NCBI RefSeq assembly: GCF_029889805.1
Contig: NZ_JARANT010000005.1
Coordinates: 1-52,712 of the forward strand
Length of the DNA: 52,712 nucleotides
Origin: Halorubrum sp. Boch-26
Lineage (GTDB): Archaea > Halobacteriota > Halobacteria > Halobacteriales > Haloferacaceae
Direction of reading: 5' to 3'
Below are positions 32,255 through 40,396 of the stretch, piece after piece. How positions within the stretch are numbered: the stretch's first letter is position 1; every line of letters starts with the position of its first letter. The notes below the pieces were generated by a model that worked only from the letters and a program-made list of their open reading frames with translations, had not been told where the DNA came from and did no database searches. The translations under genes were made by a program, and so were the position numbers.

Positions 32255-32650
32255 GTGACCACGCACGCCGCACTCCCCGACGACGACTCCGACGGGTCGG
32301 CCGTCGAACCGTCCGAGCAACGGTTCGACGGCCCGTGGCTCCTCGTCCTCGCCCTCGCCGCCGGCGGGTGGAGCGTCTTCTACGCGCTCGACTGGGCGCT
32401 GCTCTCGGCCGGCACCCCGGCTGGCGCCGCCGTCGCCTTCGCCCACGGCTACCTCCTCGCGCCGCTCGCGACCGCCGCGATCCTCCTCGACGCGCTGTCG
32501 CTCGACGAACGGGGGGTCGCCGACTTCGGCCTTTTTAAATGGATGTACGCGCTGGTCTCGCTGGTGGCGCCCCCGGTGGGTGCCGTCTACTACGCGCACC
32601 GCGAGTGGCTGAAGCCGGGCGACCCGGCGCTGCTCGGAGCCCCGCGATGA
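32255..32650 (+). CDS. Small membrane protein, about three helices
   Basis: A 131-residue protein with an acidic polar N-terminus (1-25) and three hydrophobic stretches at about 27-47, 55-80 and 95-115. It ends in a positive YYAHREWLK tail. I do not recognise its family. GTG 32255 is the most likely start. Its TGA overlaps the ATG of the following MOSC gene by four bases, so the two are translationally coupled. Function unknown; it may anchor or regulate the MOSC protein, but that is speculation. Confidence 0.75.
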   Translation: MTTHAALPDDDSDGSAVEPSEQRFDGPWLLVLALAAGGWSVFYALDWALLSAGTPAGAAVAFAHGYLLAPLATAAILLDALSLDERGVADFGLFKWMYALVSLVAPPVGAVYYAHREWLKPGDPALLGAPR

Positions 32651-33204
32651 CGGATAATGCGACGACCGGCTCGGTCCGGGGCCTCGTCACCGCCGCCGAG
32701 AGCGGCGCGCCGCCAGCACTCCGCGAGTCCGTCGAAGTCCGCCCCGGCGGTCTCGCGGGAGACCGGTACCGAAACGGCGACGGGCGCTTCCAGCTCGACG
32801 GCTGCGCCGTCACCGTCGTCGCCGCCGAGGCGCTCGACGCGGTCCGCGCGGAGACCGGAATCGGCGTCTCAGACGGCCGTCACCGACGGAACGTCGTCGT
32901 CGAGGGGTTCGGTGCGACGATGGACGGCCTGCTGGAGGCGACCGTCGCGGTCGGCGACGCGCGCCTGCGACCGACCCGGCGGCGCCCGCCCTGCGCGCAC
33001 GTCGAATCGCTGGCCGGCGAGGCGGGGCTCGCGTCGGCGCTGCGGAACCGCGGCGGACTCTGCTGTGGCGTCGTCGAGCCCGGGCGCGTCGCCGTCGGCG
33101 ACCCCGTCACCGTCGCGGATCCGGACCCGCGCACCGCGGGCGCCGCCATCGCGGACCGGCTTCGCGAACGCTCGGCGGGCGGAGATAACCGACGAGACGG
33201 CTGA
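32647..33204 (+). CDS. MOSC-domain protein (molybdenum-cofactor-sulfurase C-terminal-like)
   Basis: A 185-residue MOSC protein. These beta-barrel domains handle sulfur or bind the molybdenum cofactor, as in YiiM and mARC. The signature parts are LAGDRYRNGDGRFQL (GLxGDR pattern, about 36-50), DGRHRRNVVVEGF and the Cys-bearing PPCAHVESLAG (Cys about 117) that provides the conserved thiol. The ATG overlaps the upstream membrane protein stop (ATGA). It may detoxify N-hydroxylated bases or deliver sulfur; the role is not determined here. Confidence 0.88.
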   Translation: MTDNATTGSVRGLVTAAESGAPPALRESVEVRPGGLAGDRYRNGDGRFQLDGCAVTVVAAEALDAVRAETGIGVSDGRHRRNVVVEGFGATMDGLLEATVAVGDARLRPTRRRPPCAHVESLAGEAGLASALRNRGGLCCGVVEPGRVAVGDPVTVADPDPRTAGAAIADRLRERSAGGDNRRDG

Positions 33205-33223
33205 CACGGTCGTTCCTTCCGGA

Positions 33224-33261
33224 TGTGTGTAATTCACACACCTTCGCTTTGGTCTTTATAT
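33224..33261 (+). promoter_or_regulatory. Operator-like palindrome and TATA box of the DUF3179 gene
   Basis: A perfect inverted repeat TGTGTG-TAATT-CACACA (33224-33240) stands 14 nt upstream of TTTATAT (33255-33261), which lies 23-29 nt before ATG 33284. The palindrome sits where an activator or a repressor blocking TFB would bind. Confidence 0.55.
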
Positions 33262-33283
33262 CGTCGAGTCCGGAGCTTTCACC

Positions 33284-34474
33284 ATGGATCGCACTCGTCG
33301 ATCGGCGCTGGCCGGGCTCGCCGCGGTCGGAGTCGGCGGCGTCACCGGCTGTCTCGGCGGCTTTCCCGACTCGTTCGCCGGCGACGGCGAGGGGGGAGCC
33401 GGAGGCGAATCCGACGGCGGCGACGACTCTGGCGACGACGACTCTGGCGACGACGGCTCCGGCGGAGACGACTCCGGCAACGGGGTGCGCCCGCCCACCG
33501 TCGACGGCGGGTACCACGTCCCGCATGACGCGGAGGACCTCGTCGCGGAGTCGCTCGACGGGGGGGTCGGGAAGGACGGGATCCCCTCGATCGACGACCC
33601 CTCGTTCCGACCGATCGCGGAGGTGACCTACGCCGAGGGGGTGCCGGTGTTCGGCGTCGCTCGAAACGGGGAGACGAAGGCGTACCCCCAACACGTCCTC
33701 TCCCACCACGAGATCGTCAACGACGAGATCGGCGGCGAGCCGGTCGCGGTCACCTACTGTCCGCTCACCGGTACGGCGCAGGGGTTCCGCCGCGGCGAGG
33801 CGACGTTCGGGGTGTCGGGGCAACTCGTCAACTCGAACCTGATCATGTACGACCGCGGGACCGACAGCTGGTGGCCCCAGATGATCGCCACCGGAATCGA
33901 CGGACCGATGACCGGCGAGACCCTCGACGAGTTCCGCGTCGTCTGGACGACGGCGGCGGCGTGGGCCGAGCGCCACCCGGACTCGCTCGTCATGACCGAC
34001 GACACCGGGTACGTGCGCCGGTACGAGAACGACCCGTACGGGAGCTACGCGCCGCTCGGGGGCTACTACGCTCGGGACCGGACGATGTTCCGACCGTTGT
34101 CGTCGCCCGACGAGGGCCACGCGAAGTCGGTCGTCATCGGGGCGCGAACGGTGAGCGGCGCGGTCGCGTTCGACAAGGAGACGCTGCTCGCGGACCGGGT
34201 GCTGACCGGCTCGGTCGGCGGAGGGGGCGCCGACGTCGTCGCCGTCGCGGACTCGATCCTCTCGACCGGTCGCGTCTACCGAAACCCCGAGGGACTGGCG
34301 GTCGAGCCGGACGGTGACGCCTACCGAGTCGACGGCGAAGGCGGCGGGATCGGGGCGGGCGACCTGCCGCTGGAGCCGGTGGTAGCGCTCGACGCGATGT
34401 GGTTCGCCTGGGCGGGGTTCTATCCCGACACCGCGTTCGTCGGCGAGCACACGGGGGCGGGGGATGGCGGCTGA
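33284..34474 (+). CDS. DUF3179 Tat lipoprotein
   Basis: A 396-residue exported protein. The start MDRTRRSALAGLAAVGVGGV holds a twin-arginine motif and ends in lipobox VTGC, with Cys 23 as the lipid anchor. A low-complexity Gly/Asp/Ser linker (about 33-67) then leads to the DUF3179 domain. Conserved parts are AVTYCPLTGTAQGF (Cys about 159) and FGVSGQLVNSNLIMYDRGTDSWWPQ. The family is widespread and unexplained. A single exposed Cys and the partner membrane protein with two Cys suggest redox or metal chemistry outside the cell, an inference. The gene overlaps the next by 11 nt. Confidence 0.9.
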   Translation: MDRTRRSALAGLAAVGVGGVTGCLGGFPDSFAGDGEGGAGGESDGGDDSGDDDSGDDGSGGDDSGNGVRPPTVDGGYHVPHDAEDLVAESLDGGVGKDGIPSIDDPSFRPIAEVTYAEGVPVFGVARNGETKAYPQHVLSHHEIVNDEIGGEPVAVTYCPLTGTAQGFRRGEATFGVSGQLVNSNLIMYDRGTDSWWPQMIATGIDGPMTGETLDEFRVVWTTAAAWAERHPDSLVMTDDTGYVRRYENDPYGSYAPLGGYYARDRTMFRPLSSPDEGHAKSVVIGARTVSGAVAFDKETLLADRVLTGSVGGGGADVVAVADSILSTGRVYRNPEGLAVEPDGDAYRVDGEGGGIGAGDLPLEPVVALDAMWFAWAGFYPDTAFVGEHTGAGDGG

Positions 34475-35102
34475 GTCCGTCTCTCCGACCGAGGCGCCGG
34501 CCGCGTGGGTCGGCGGGCTGATCCGCCGGACCGGGTTCGCCGTCCGCGCGGCGCTCGGTCGGCGCGACGGTCGGACGACGGCTGGGGTCGTCGCGGTCGC
34601 GTACTTCCTCGCGTACAGCGCCGGGCTCCGCCACCTCGGCCTCCGCGACGGCGGGCGCGGCGGAACCGGCTCGGGGCTCGCGCCCGACGTCACCGTCGCG
34701 AGCGACCCGCTCGCGCTCCTGACGCGCCGAGTCGGACCGTTCCAGTACGAGCCCGTCGCGCTGGTCGCGGCCGGTTCGGTCGAGTACCTGTTCGCGCCCG
34801 TCAACGCCGCCATCGGGCTGGGACTCGCCGCGCTCGTCGGGGTCACGCTCGCGGTCTCCGTCGTCGCGTGGCGCGGCCCCGCGGCGTGCCGGATCGGGGC
34901 CGGAGCCGGCGCCGCCGCGGGGCTCCCCGGGCTCCTGTCGGGATTCGCCTGCTGCGGTCCGACGCTCCTCGTGGTGATCGGGGTCCAAGCCTCCGCGGGG
35001 TTACTCGCGGTCGTGCAGTGGTTCCTGCCGGTCGCGGTCCTCGGACTGCTCGCCACGCTGCTGTGGGTCGGGAGTCGCGTCGATCCGGCCGCCGTCGGGT
35101 GA
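34464..35102 (+). CDS. Membrane protein with intramembrane Cys-Cys-Gly-Pro motif
   Basis: A 212-residue protein with hydrophobic segments at about 40-57, 97-113, 115-135, 145-160, 163-182 and 185-203. A conserved-looking Cys pair FACCGPTLLVV (Cys 163-164) lies at the start of a helix, a motif seen in small metal- or thiol-handling membrane proteins such as MerT-like ones. It starts 11 nt inside the end of the DUF3179 gene, so translation is coupled and both proteins must work together or be needed at once. I recognise no family with certainty; the helices may be five or six. Confidence 0.8.
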   Translation: MAAESVSPTEAPAAWVGGLIRRTGFAVRAALGRRDGRTTAGVVAVAYFLAYSAGLRHLGLRDGGRGGTGSGLAPDVTVASDPLALLTRRVGPFQYEPVALVAAGSVEYLFAPVNAAIGLGLAALVGVTLAVSVVAWRGPAACRIGAGAGAAAGLPGLLSGFACCGPTLLVVIGVQASAGLLAVVQWFLPVAVLGLLATLLWVGSRVDPAAVG

Positions 35103-35210
35103 CGACGAGCGGCGCGTCCGCGGCCGACAGAGGGGAAGCCGGGAGGGGTTCCGGACGGAACCGAAAGCGTTGAGCCCCGACCGGACCCACATCCCGTCAG
35201 TGACAGCGGG

Positions 35211-36383
35211 ATGAGCTGGCAGTACCGGCACACGGTGCTGTCGCTGTGCATGCTCGCGTTCCTGGTGACGTACTTCGCGAGGCTGGCGATCAGCCCGGTC
35301 GTCCCGCTGATCGTCGACGACTTCTCGGTGTCGAACACCGCCATCGGGGTCGCGCTCTCCGGGATGTGGCTGGCGTACGGCGCCGCCCAGTTCCCGAGCG
35401 GCGTGCTCGCGGACCGCCACGGCGAGCGGAAGGTCATCCTCGTCGCCGTCGGCGGCACGACGGCGATGAGCATCGTGTTGGGGCTCGCGCCTGTCTTCCC
35501 CCTGTTCGTGCTGGCGGCGGTGCTGCTGGGGCTCGTCGCCGGCCTCCACTACGCGGTGGCGACGACGCTGCTCTCGCGCACCTTCGACGACCTCGGGACG
35601 GCCATCGGGCTCCACTCGGTCGGCGGCCCCCTCGCCGGGCTCGTGGCGCCCGTCGCCGCGGCGTGGGTCGGGGTCCGGTACGGGTGGCGTCCCGCGGTCG
35701 CGCTGGCCGCGCTCGTCGGCGCGCCGGTGTTCCTGCTGTTCGCGTGGCGCGTCGGCCCGACCGAGCCGCGGCGCCCCGACCAGCCGATGCGGGAGCGGTT
35801 CGCGCTCGCGCCGCTCGTCGAGCTCCTCTCGCGGCCGAGCGTCCTCCTCCCGCTGTTCGTCGCGATGATCGGTACGTACGTGGTGCAGGGCGTGATGTCG
35901 TTCCTCCCGACGTTCCTCGTCGAGTTCCGCGGGTACTCGCCGTCTGCCGCCGCCGGGGTGTTCTCGGCGTTCTTCGTCGTCCGCGCCGCCGCGCAGGTGG
36001 GGCTCGGCCGGCTCTCGGACCGGGCGGGCCGCGACGTCGCCATCGGCGCGGCGATGCTGGCGGGCGCGGTCGGCACCGCCGCCTTCGTCCTCGGACCCGG
36101 ACTCGTCGGCGTCGCCGTCGCGGTGCTGCTCGCCGGCTCCGGCGCGAGCTTCTTCTCGGCGATCGACCCGCGGTTCATGGACGCGCTCGGCGACGCGGAG
36201 CGTGGCGCCGGCTTCGGACTCGTTCGGACCGTCTACACGGTCATCGGTTCCGCGGGCTCCGTCGGCGTCGGGCTCGCGGCCGACCTGTTCGGCTGGGGCG
36301 TCTCCTTCGCGATCCTGGCGGCCCTGTTCGGCGTCACGTTCGCCGTGCTCGTCGCGAACTCTGCGCTGGGCACGGGGTACTGA
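35211..36383 (+). CDS. Major facilitator superfamily transporter
   Basis: A 390-residue transporter with about 12 helices. The helix 2-3 loop carries SGVLADRHGERKVILV, the classical MFS motif A, and a second version GLGRLSDRAGRDVAIG occurs in the C-terminal half. A charged central loop GPTEPRRPDQPMRERF (about 181-196) divides the halves. The protein is a distinct paralogue of the MFS gene at 27578. The substrate is unknown. It lies 108 nt after the DUF3179 pair on the same strand, so a shared role is possible but not compelling. Confidence 0.9.
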   Translation: MSWQYRHTVLSLCMLAFLVTYFARLAISPVVPLIVDDFSVSNTAIGVALSGMWLAYGAAQFPSGVLADRHGERKVILVAVGGTTAMSIVLGLAPVFPLFVLAAVLLGLVAGLHYAVATTLLSRTFDDLGTAIGLHSVGGPLAGLVAPVAAAWVGVRYGWRPAVALAALVGAPVFLLFAWRVGPTEPRRPDQPMRERFALAPLVELLSRPSVLLPLFVAMIGTYVVQGVMSFLPTFLVEFRGYSPSAAAGVFSAFFVVRAAAQVGLGRLSDRAGRDVAIGAAMLAGAVGTAAFVLGPGLVGVAVAVLLAGSGASFFSAIDPRFMDALGDAERGAGFGLVRTVYTVIGSAGSVGVGLAADLFGWGVSFAILAALFGVTFAVLVANSALGTGY

Positions 36384-36480
36384 GCCGCCGCCGGCACGGG
36401 TCCGTTACCGGGGGCGGCGCGCGCGTCCGCGATCCCAGACGACCCGAAGCTACGAGTCGGTGCGCGACCTACGACCTGGC

Positions 36481-37266
36481 GTGTACGATTATCACGCCCA
36501 CACGAACTACTCGGACGGGGCGTTCCTGCGGTGGATGGTGGACGCGGCCGCGGACGCTGGCCTCGACGGGATCGGGTTCGCGGACCACTGCAACGTCTCG
36601 CCCGAGCCCGGTGCGGAGCGGTACAAGCGGGCGCTCGGATTCAACCTCGACCTGACGTACGAGCGGCGCCGGGAGGCGATCGAAGCGGTCCGCGAGGACG
36701 CCGCCGTCGACGTGTTCGACGCCGTGGAGATGGATTACGACCCCACACACGAGGCGGCGATCGCCGACTTCCTCGCCGAGGCCGGCTTCGACTACGCGGT
36801 CGGGAGCGTCCACGAACTGGACGGCGCGAACGTCCACGCTCGCTCGCACTTCGCGGACAAGCCCGAGTCGGAGCGGCGCGCGCTCGTCGACCGGTACTTC
36901 GAGAAGCTGGTCGCGCTTGCCGACTCGGAGCTGTTCGCGGTCGCCGCGCACCCGGACCTGATCGAGCGGAACCCGCACCTCCGCGGGTTCGCGACCGAGG
37001 ACCACTACGCCGCGGTCGCCGACGCCTTCCGGGAGTCGCGGACCGTTCCCGAGATCAACGCCGGTCGACTGCTCGACGACTACGGGACGTTCCATCCGGC
37101 TCCGGCGTTCCTCGACCGACTCGTCGACGCCGGCGCACGCGTGACCGTCGGGACCGACAGCCACGAGCCTGACGAGATCGCGCCCCGGATCCGCGAGATC
37201 GACGCGGAACTGGACCGGCGGGGACTCGACCCGATCCGGCTGGACGAGGCCGTCGCGGACGTCTGA
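36481..37266 (+). CDS. PHP-domain phosphoesterase
   Basis: A 261-residue metal-dependent phosphoesterase of the PHP family, related to histidinol phosphatase. Metal ligands are in MYDYHAHTNYSDG (HxH about 5-7), GFADHCN (about 37-43), EMDYD, SVHELDG (about 120-126), AAHPDL and the late TDSHEPDE. The set of conserved His and Asp residues is complete. Histidine synthesis is one possibility; hydrolysis of other small phosphates is equally possible. GTG 36481 gives the canonical short N-terminus; GTG 36460 (seven residues more) is an alternative. Confidence 0.88.
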   Translation: MYDYHAHTNYSDGAFLRWMVDAAADAGLDGIGFADHCNVSPEPGAERYKRALGFNLDLTYERRREAIEAVREDAAVDVFDAVEMDYDPTHEAAIADFLAEAGFDYAVGSVHELDGANVHARSHFADKPESERRALVDRYFEKLVALADSELFAVAAHPDLIERNPHLRGFATEDHYAAVADAFRESRTVPEINAGRLLDDYGTFHPAPAFLDRLVDAGARVTVGTDSHEPDEIAPRIREIDAELDRRGLDPIRLDEAVADV

Positions 37267-37294
37267 ACTCGGCTTACGCCCTCGTCGAACGACA

Positions 37295-37385
37295 CGAATC
37301 GGAGATTCGCCTGCTCGACTTCGCTTCGCTCAGTCGAACACCGGCCGACGTAGTCGGCCGAGCCTGACCCGGCTACGCCGGGTCA
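37295..37385. terminator. Cluster of four hairpins between convergent genes
   Basis: Four perfect stems lie in 91 nt: CGAATC-GGA-GATTCG (37295-37309), TCGACT...AGTCGA (37315-37337, loop 11), CGGCCGAC-GTA-GTCGGCCG (37342-37360) and TGACCCGGC-TAC-GCCGGGTCA (37365-37385). The last overlaps the stop codon of the dehydratase on the minus strand. They probably end transcripts from both sides. Confidence 0.6.
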
Positions 37386-38611
37386 AACAACGTCTCGCCG
37401 TCGACCATGTGCGCCTCGACGGCGTCCATGTCGAGCGTGACGCCGAGGCCCGGCTTCTCTGGGACCTCGATGTAGCCGTCCTCGATGACGTCCTCCTCGA
37501 CGAGGTCCGCCCACCAGCCGAGCTCGTAGGAGTGGTACTCGATCGCCAGCGAGTTCGGGATGGCGGCGCCGACGTGTGCCGCCGCCATGGTCGCAACCGG
37601 CGAGGCGACGTTGTGCATCGCGACCGGGACGTAGTACTGGTTCGCCACGTCGGCGATCTTGCGGGTCTCGCGCATCCCGCCGACCTTCGGCAGGTCGGGC
37701 GCGACGATGTCGACCGCCTGGCTCTCGATGAGCCGGCGCAGCTCGGTGACGCGGTAGCGGTTCTCGCCGACCGCGATCGGCGTGGTCGTGTTCTTGGTGA
37801 CCTCCTCCTGCACTTCGAGGTTCTCCGGCGGCACGGGGTCTTCGAGCCACCACACGTCGTACTCCTCGATGGCGTCCGCGAGGCGCTTCGCGGAGCCGCC
37901 CGAGAACGTCCAGTGGCAGTCGAAGGCGACGTCGGCCTTGTCCTTCACGCGCTCGGTGACCTTCTCCACGATCTCCGCCTTGTGGCGGATCTCGCCGGGG
38001 CGGAGGTGACGGTTCGCGCGGTCCTTCTCCAGCCCCGAGGGGACGTCGAGGTCGAACTTCAGCGCGTCGTAGCCGAGCTCGTCGACGACGCGCTCGGCCT
38101 CGTCGGCGCACGCGTCGGGGTCGGCCTCCGCCTCGGTGTGGCAGTCGCAGTAGACGCGCATCCGGTCGCGGTACTTCCCGCCGAGCAGCTGGTAGGCGGG
38201 CACGTCGAGGATCTTGCCGGCGAGGTCGTGGAGCGCGACCTCGATCCCGGAGATCGCGGTGACGGTGACGCCCTCGACCGAGCCCTCGCCCGACATCTTC
38301 TGGATCAGGTGCTCGTACAGCCGGTCGATGTCGAGCGGGTTCTCGCCGACGACGAACGGCTTCATGCGCTCGATGAGTTCCGGCACGCCGGCTCCCCAGT
38401 AGGCCTCGCCGGTGCCGACGACGCCCGCGTCGGTGTACACGCGGACGAGCGTCCACGGGAAGTTCCCGTCGACCATCGTCGTCTGGACGTCCGTGATCTC
38501 GATGTCGCGGTCGCCGCCGCGCGACCCCGTGACCTCCATCGTCTCGGCGGAGAGTTCCCGCATCGTGTACTCCGCGTTCGGATCGTGGAGCGACTCGTAG
38601 TTTCGGCTCAT
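37373..38611 (-). CDS. Enolase-superfamily sugar-acid dehydratase (xylonate/gluconate dehydratase-like)
   Basis: A 412-residue mandelate-racemase-type dehydratase. The N-terminal capping domain starts MSRNYESLHDPNAEYTMREL. Visible barrel elements are the Lys-bearing YDALKFDLDVPSG, metal ligands Asp in VAFDCHW, Glu in WWLEDPVPPE and Glu in VGENRY, then PDLPKVGGMRETRKI and a His in VPVAMHNVASP. Length and sequence agree with the haloarchaeal xylonate and gluconate dehydratases used in pentose oxidation and the semi-phosphorylative Entner-Doudoroff pathway. Which acid is the substrate cannot be settled. Neighbours are not sugar genes. Confidence 0.9.
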   Translation of the reverse strand: MSRNYESLHDPNAEYTMRELSAETMEVTGSRGGDRDIEITDVQTTMVDGNFPWTLVRVYTDAGVVGTGEAYWGAGVPELIERMKPFVVGENPLDIDRLYEHLIQKMSGEGSVEGVTVTAISGIEVALHDLAGKILDVPAYQLLGGKYRDRMRVYCDCHTEAEADPDACADEAERVVDELGYDALKFDLDVPSGLEKDRANRHLRPGEIRHKAEIVEKVTERVKDKADVAFDCHWTFSGGSAKRLADAIEEYDVWWLEDPVPPENLEVQEEVTKNTTTPIAVGENRYRVTELRRLIESQAVDIVAPDLPKVGGMRETRKIADVANQYYVPVAMHNVASPVATMAAAHVGAAIPNSLAIEYHSYELGWWADLVEEDVIEDGYIEVPEKPGLGVTLDMDAVEAHMVDGETLFDPA

Positions 38612-38759
38612 GCTCGGCGGTTAATTCGGAACAGGGTAAACGTTTATGTTCGACGGGTGTTACGGGCGGGGTTCCGCGGGTCAGCGACCGGCCTCGAACG
38701 ACGTCTTCGCCGCGGGTAATAATAGGGACCTTTTCATTACCGGGTTCGCAACATCACTC

Positions 38760-39221
38760 ATGGTCGAGATCACCGATTCGCTCGCATGTCTGTTTACCGG
38801 AGAAGTCGAGGAGCGCGACGGCGACCACGTCGTCGCCGTTCCGTCCTCGGAGATCGAACACGGGACCGTCGCTCCCGACGAGACGTACCGCGTCGCCCTA
38901 ATAACGCGCGACGGGGGAGACGGCGGCACCGAGTCGACCGAGTCCCCGACCGACGCGTCGGCGAACCGAGGCGTCGCGGGCAGCGCCGTCAGCGGGTCCG
39001 CGGCGCGCTCCCCCCCGGAGGACGCCGCCGGGCCGCCGGTCTCCGAGGGCGACGTCCGCGAGGTCACGATCGAGACGCTCGGCGACAAGGGCGACGGCAT
39101 CGCGAAGATCGAGCGCGGCTACGTCGTCATCGTCCCGGACTCCAAGCCGGGCGACGAGCCGACCGTCGAGATCACGAGCGTTCGCGAGAACGTCTCGTTC
39201 GCCGAGGTCGTCGCGGAGTAG
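38760..39221 (+). CDS. TRAM-domain protein
   Basis: A 153-residue protein. The C-terminal part SEGDVREVTIETLGDKGDGIAKIERGYVVIVPDSKPGDEPTVEITSV (about 95-141) is a TRAM domain, a small beta-barrel that binds RNA; archaeal TRAM proteins act as RNA chaperones, some in cold adaptation. The N-terminal 45 residues form a second strand-rich region and a Ser/Gly-rich linker (about 47-92) joins them. That linker is longer than in most relatives. It is divergent from the dehydratase. A TTTTCATTAC box lies 20-29 nt before ATG 38760. Confidence 0.88.
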   Translation: MVEITDSLACLFTGEVEERDGDHVVAVPSSEIEHGTVAPDETYRVALITRDGGDGGTESTESPTDASANRGVAGSAVSGSAARSPPEDAAGPPVSEGDVREVTIETLGDKGDGIAKIERGYVVIVPDSKPGDEPTVEITSVRENVSFAEVVAE

Positions 39222-39254
39222 GGTTCGCCGTCGAGTCCGTCGATTACCTCACGG

Positions 39255-40355
39255 TCACTCGGGGGGGTCGCTCCGCGAGAACAGCCGCCGGAGGTGCGCC
39301 GGCGAGAAGAAGGAGCTCGGGCGGTCCATGTGGACGCCGATCTCGCCCGAGAGCGCCCACAGCCCGAGCCGCTGGACCGGTTCCGGCAGCGAGTAGCACC
39401 GACGGATCCCCTTTCCGAGCAGAATCTCGCGGCCGATCTCGTCGCGCCAGCCGGACTCGTAGTCGGCGAGCGTCGCCGGGTCCGCGGGGTCGACGACGTC
39501 CGCTGCCACGTCGGCCGCGGTCATCCCGTAGAGAATTCCGCCGCCGGTGAACGGCTTCGTCTGCGCGGCCGCGTCGCCGATCAGGAACGCGCGGTCGGCG
39601 GTGACTCGGTCCGGCGGACCGATCGGGATCGCCCCGGAGCAGAACCGGTCGGTCGTCGCGCCGTACGCGTCGGTGAGCCGGTCGAACATCGCCGTGACGT
39701 CGTCGCTCGGCGGGGCCGCGAGCCCGTACTCGACGCCGGCGTCGCCCCGCGGGATCCGCCACGCGAAGAACGTCGGCGCGGTGAGGTGGACGTCGACGAG
39801 GTCGCCGTCGTCGGGCGCGTCGTCGAACGCGAGCACGCCGTGGAGCAGCTCGTCCGGCTCGGGGAGGCCGAGCGACCGGCGCACGCGGGAGGTGGGACCG
39901 TCGCAGCCTGCGACCATCCGGGCCTCGACCGTCTCCACGTCCCCGCCGGGGGTCCGGACCTCGACGGCGACCCGGTCCGACCGCTCGTCGACGTCGAGGA
40001 CGGTGTGGCCCTCGCGGACCTCGGCGCCGGCTTCACGGGCGCAGTCGGCGAGCGTCCGGTCGAGCCCGACGCGGTCGATGACGTTCGACACGGGCCGATC
40101 CTTGTAAAACGGGTGCGCCGTCGAGCCGGGGCCGCCGACGTGGAACCGCGCCCCGTACACGCGGTTCTGGAGGAGTCGGTCGCGGGACTCCTCTGGGACG
40201 TACCCCCAGACGTCGTCGGAGACGTGACCCGAGCAGGCCAGCGGCTCGCCGACCGTCCCCTTCTCGAAGACGACCACGTCGCGGTCGGCTTCCGCCGCGC
40301 GCCGGGCGAATCTGGAGCCCGGCGGGCCCGCGCCCACGACGATGAAATCGTACAT
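39255..40355 (-). CDS. FAD-dependent reductase of the geranylgeranyl reductase family
   Basis: A 366-residue flavoprotein. The FAD-binding start is MYDFIVVGAGPPGSRFARRAA (GxGxxG about 8-13), the second contact motif is AFLIGDAAAQTKPFTGGGILYG and the central part has ARMVAGCDGPTSRVRR. Such enzymes saturate isoprenoid chains in archaeal lipids or quinones, or perform related reductions. A Cys in the PLACSGHVS motif (about 42) is shared with geranylgeranyl reductases. ATG 40355 fits the family. It is convergent with the TRAM gene. The exact substrate is unknown. Confidence 0.9.
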   Translation of the reverse strand: MYDFIVVGAGPPGSRFARRAAEADRDVVVFEKGTVGEPLACSGHVSDDVWGYVPEESRDRLLQNRVYGARFHVGGPGSTAHPFYKDRPVSNVIDRVGLDRTLADCAREAGAEVREGHTVLDVDERSDRVAVEVRTPGGDVETVEARMVAGCDGPTSRVRRSLGLPEPDELLHGVLAFDDAPDDGDLVDVHLTAPTFFAWRIPRGDAGVEYGLAAPPSDDVTAMFDRLTDAYGATTDRFCSGAIPIGPPDRVTADRAFLIGDAAAQTKPFTGGGILYGMTAADVAADVVDPADPATLADYESGWRDEIGREILLGKGIRRCYSLPEPVQRLGLWALSGEIGVHMDRPSSFFSPAHLRRLFSRSDPPE

Positions 40356-40396
40356 ACGGGAACGGTCGTGACGGACGCTTATAATTACGACGCGAC

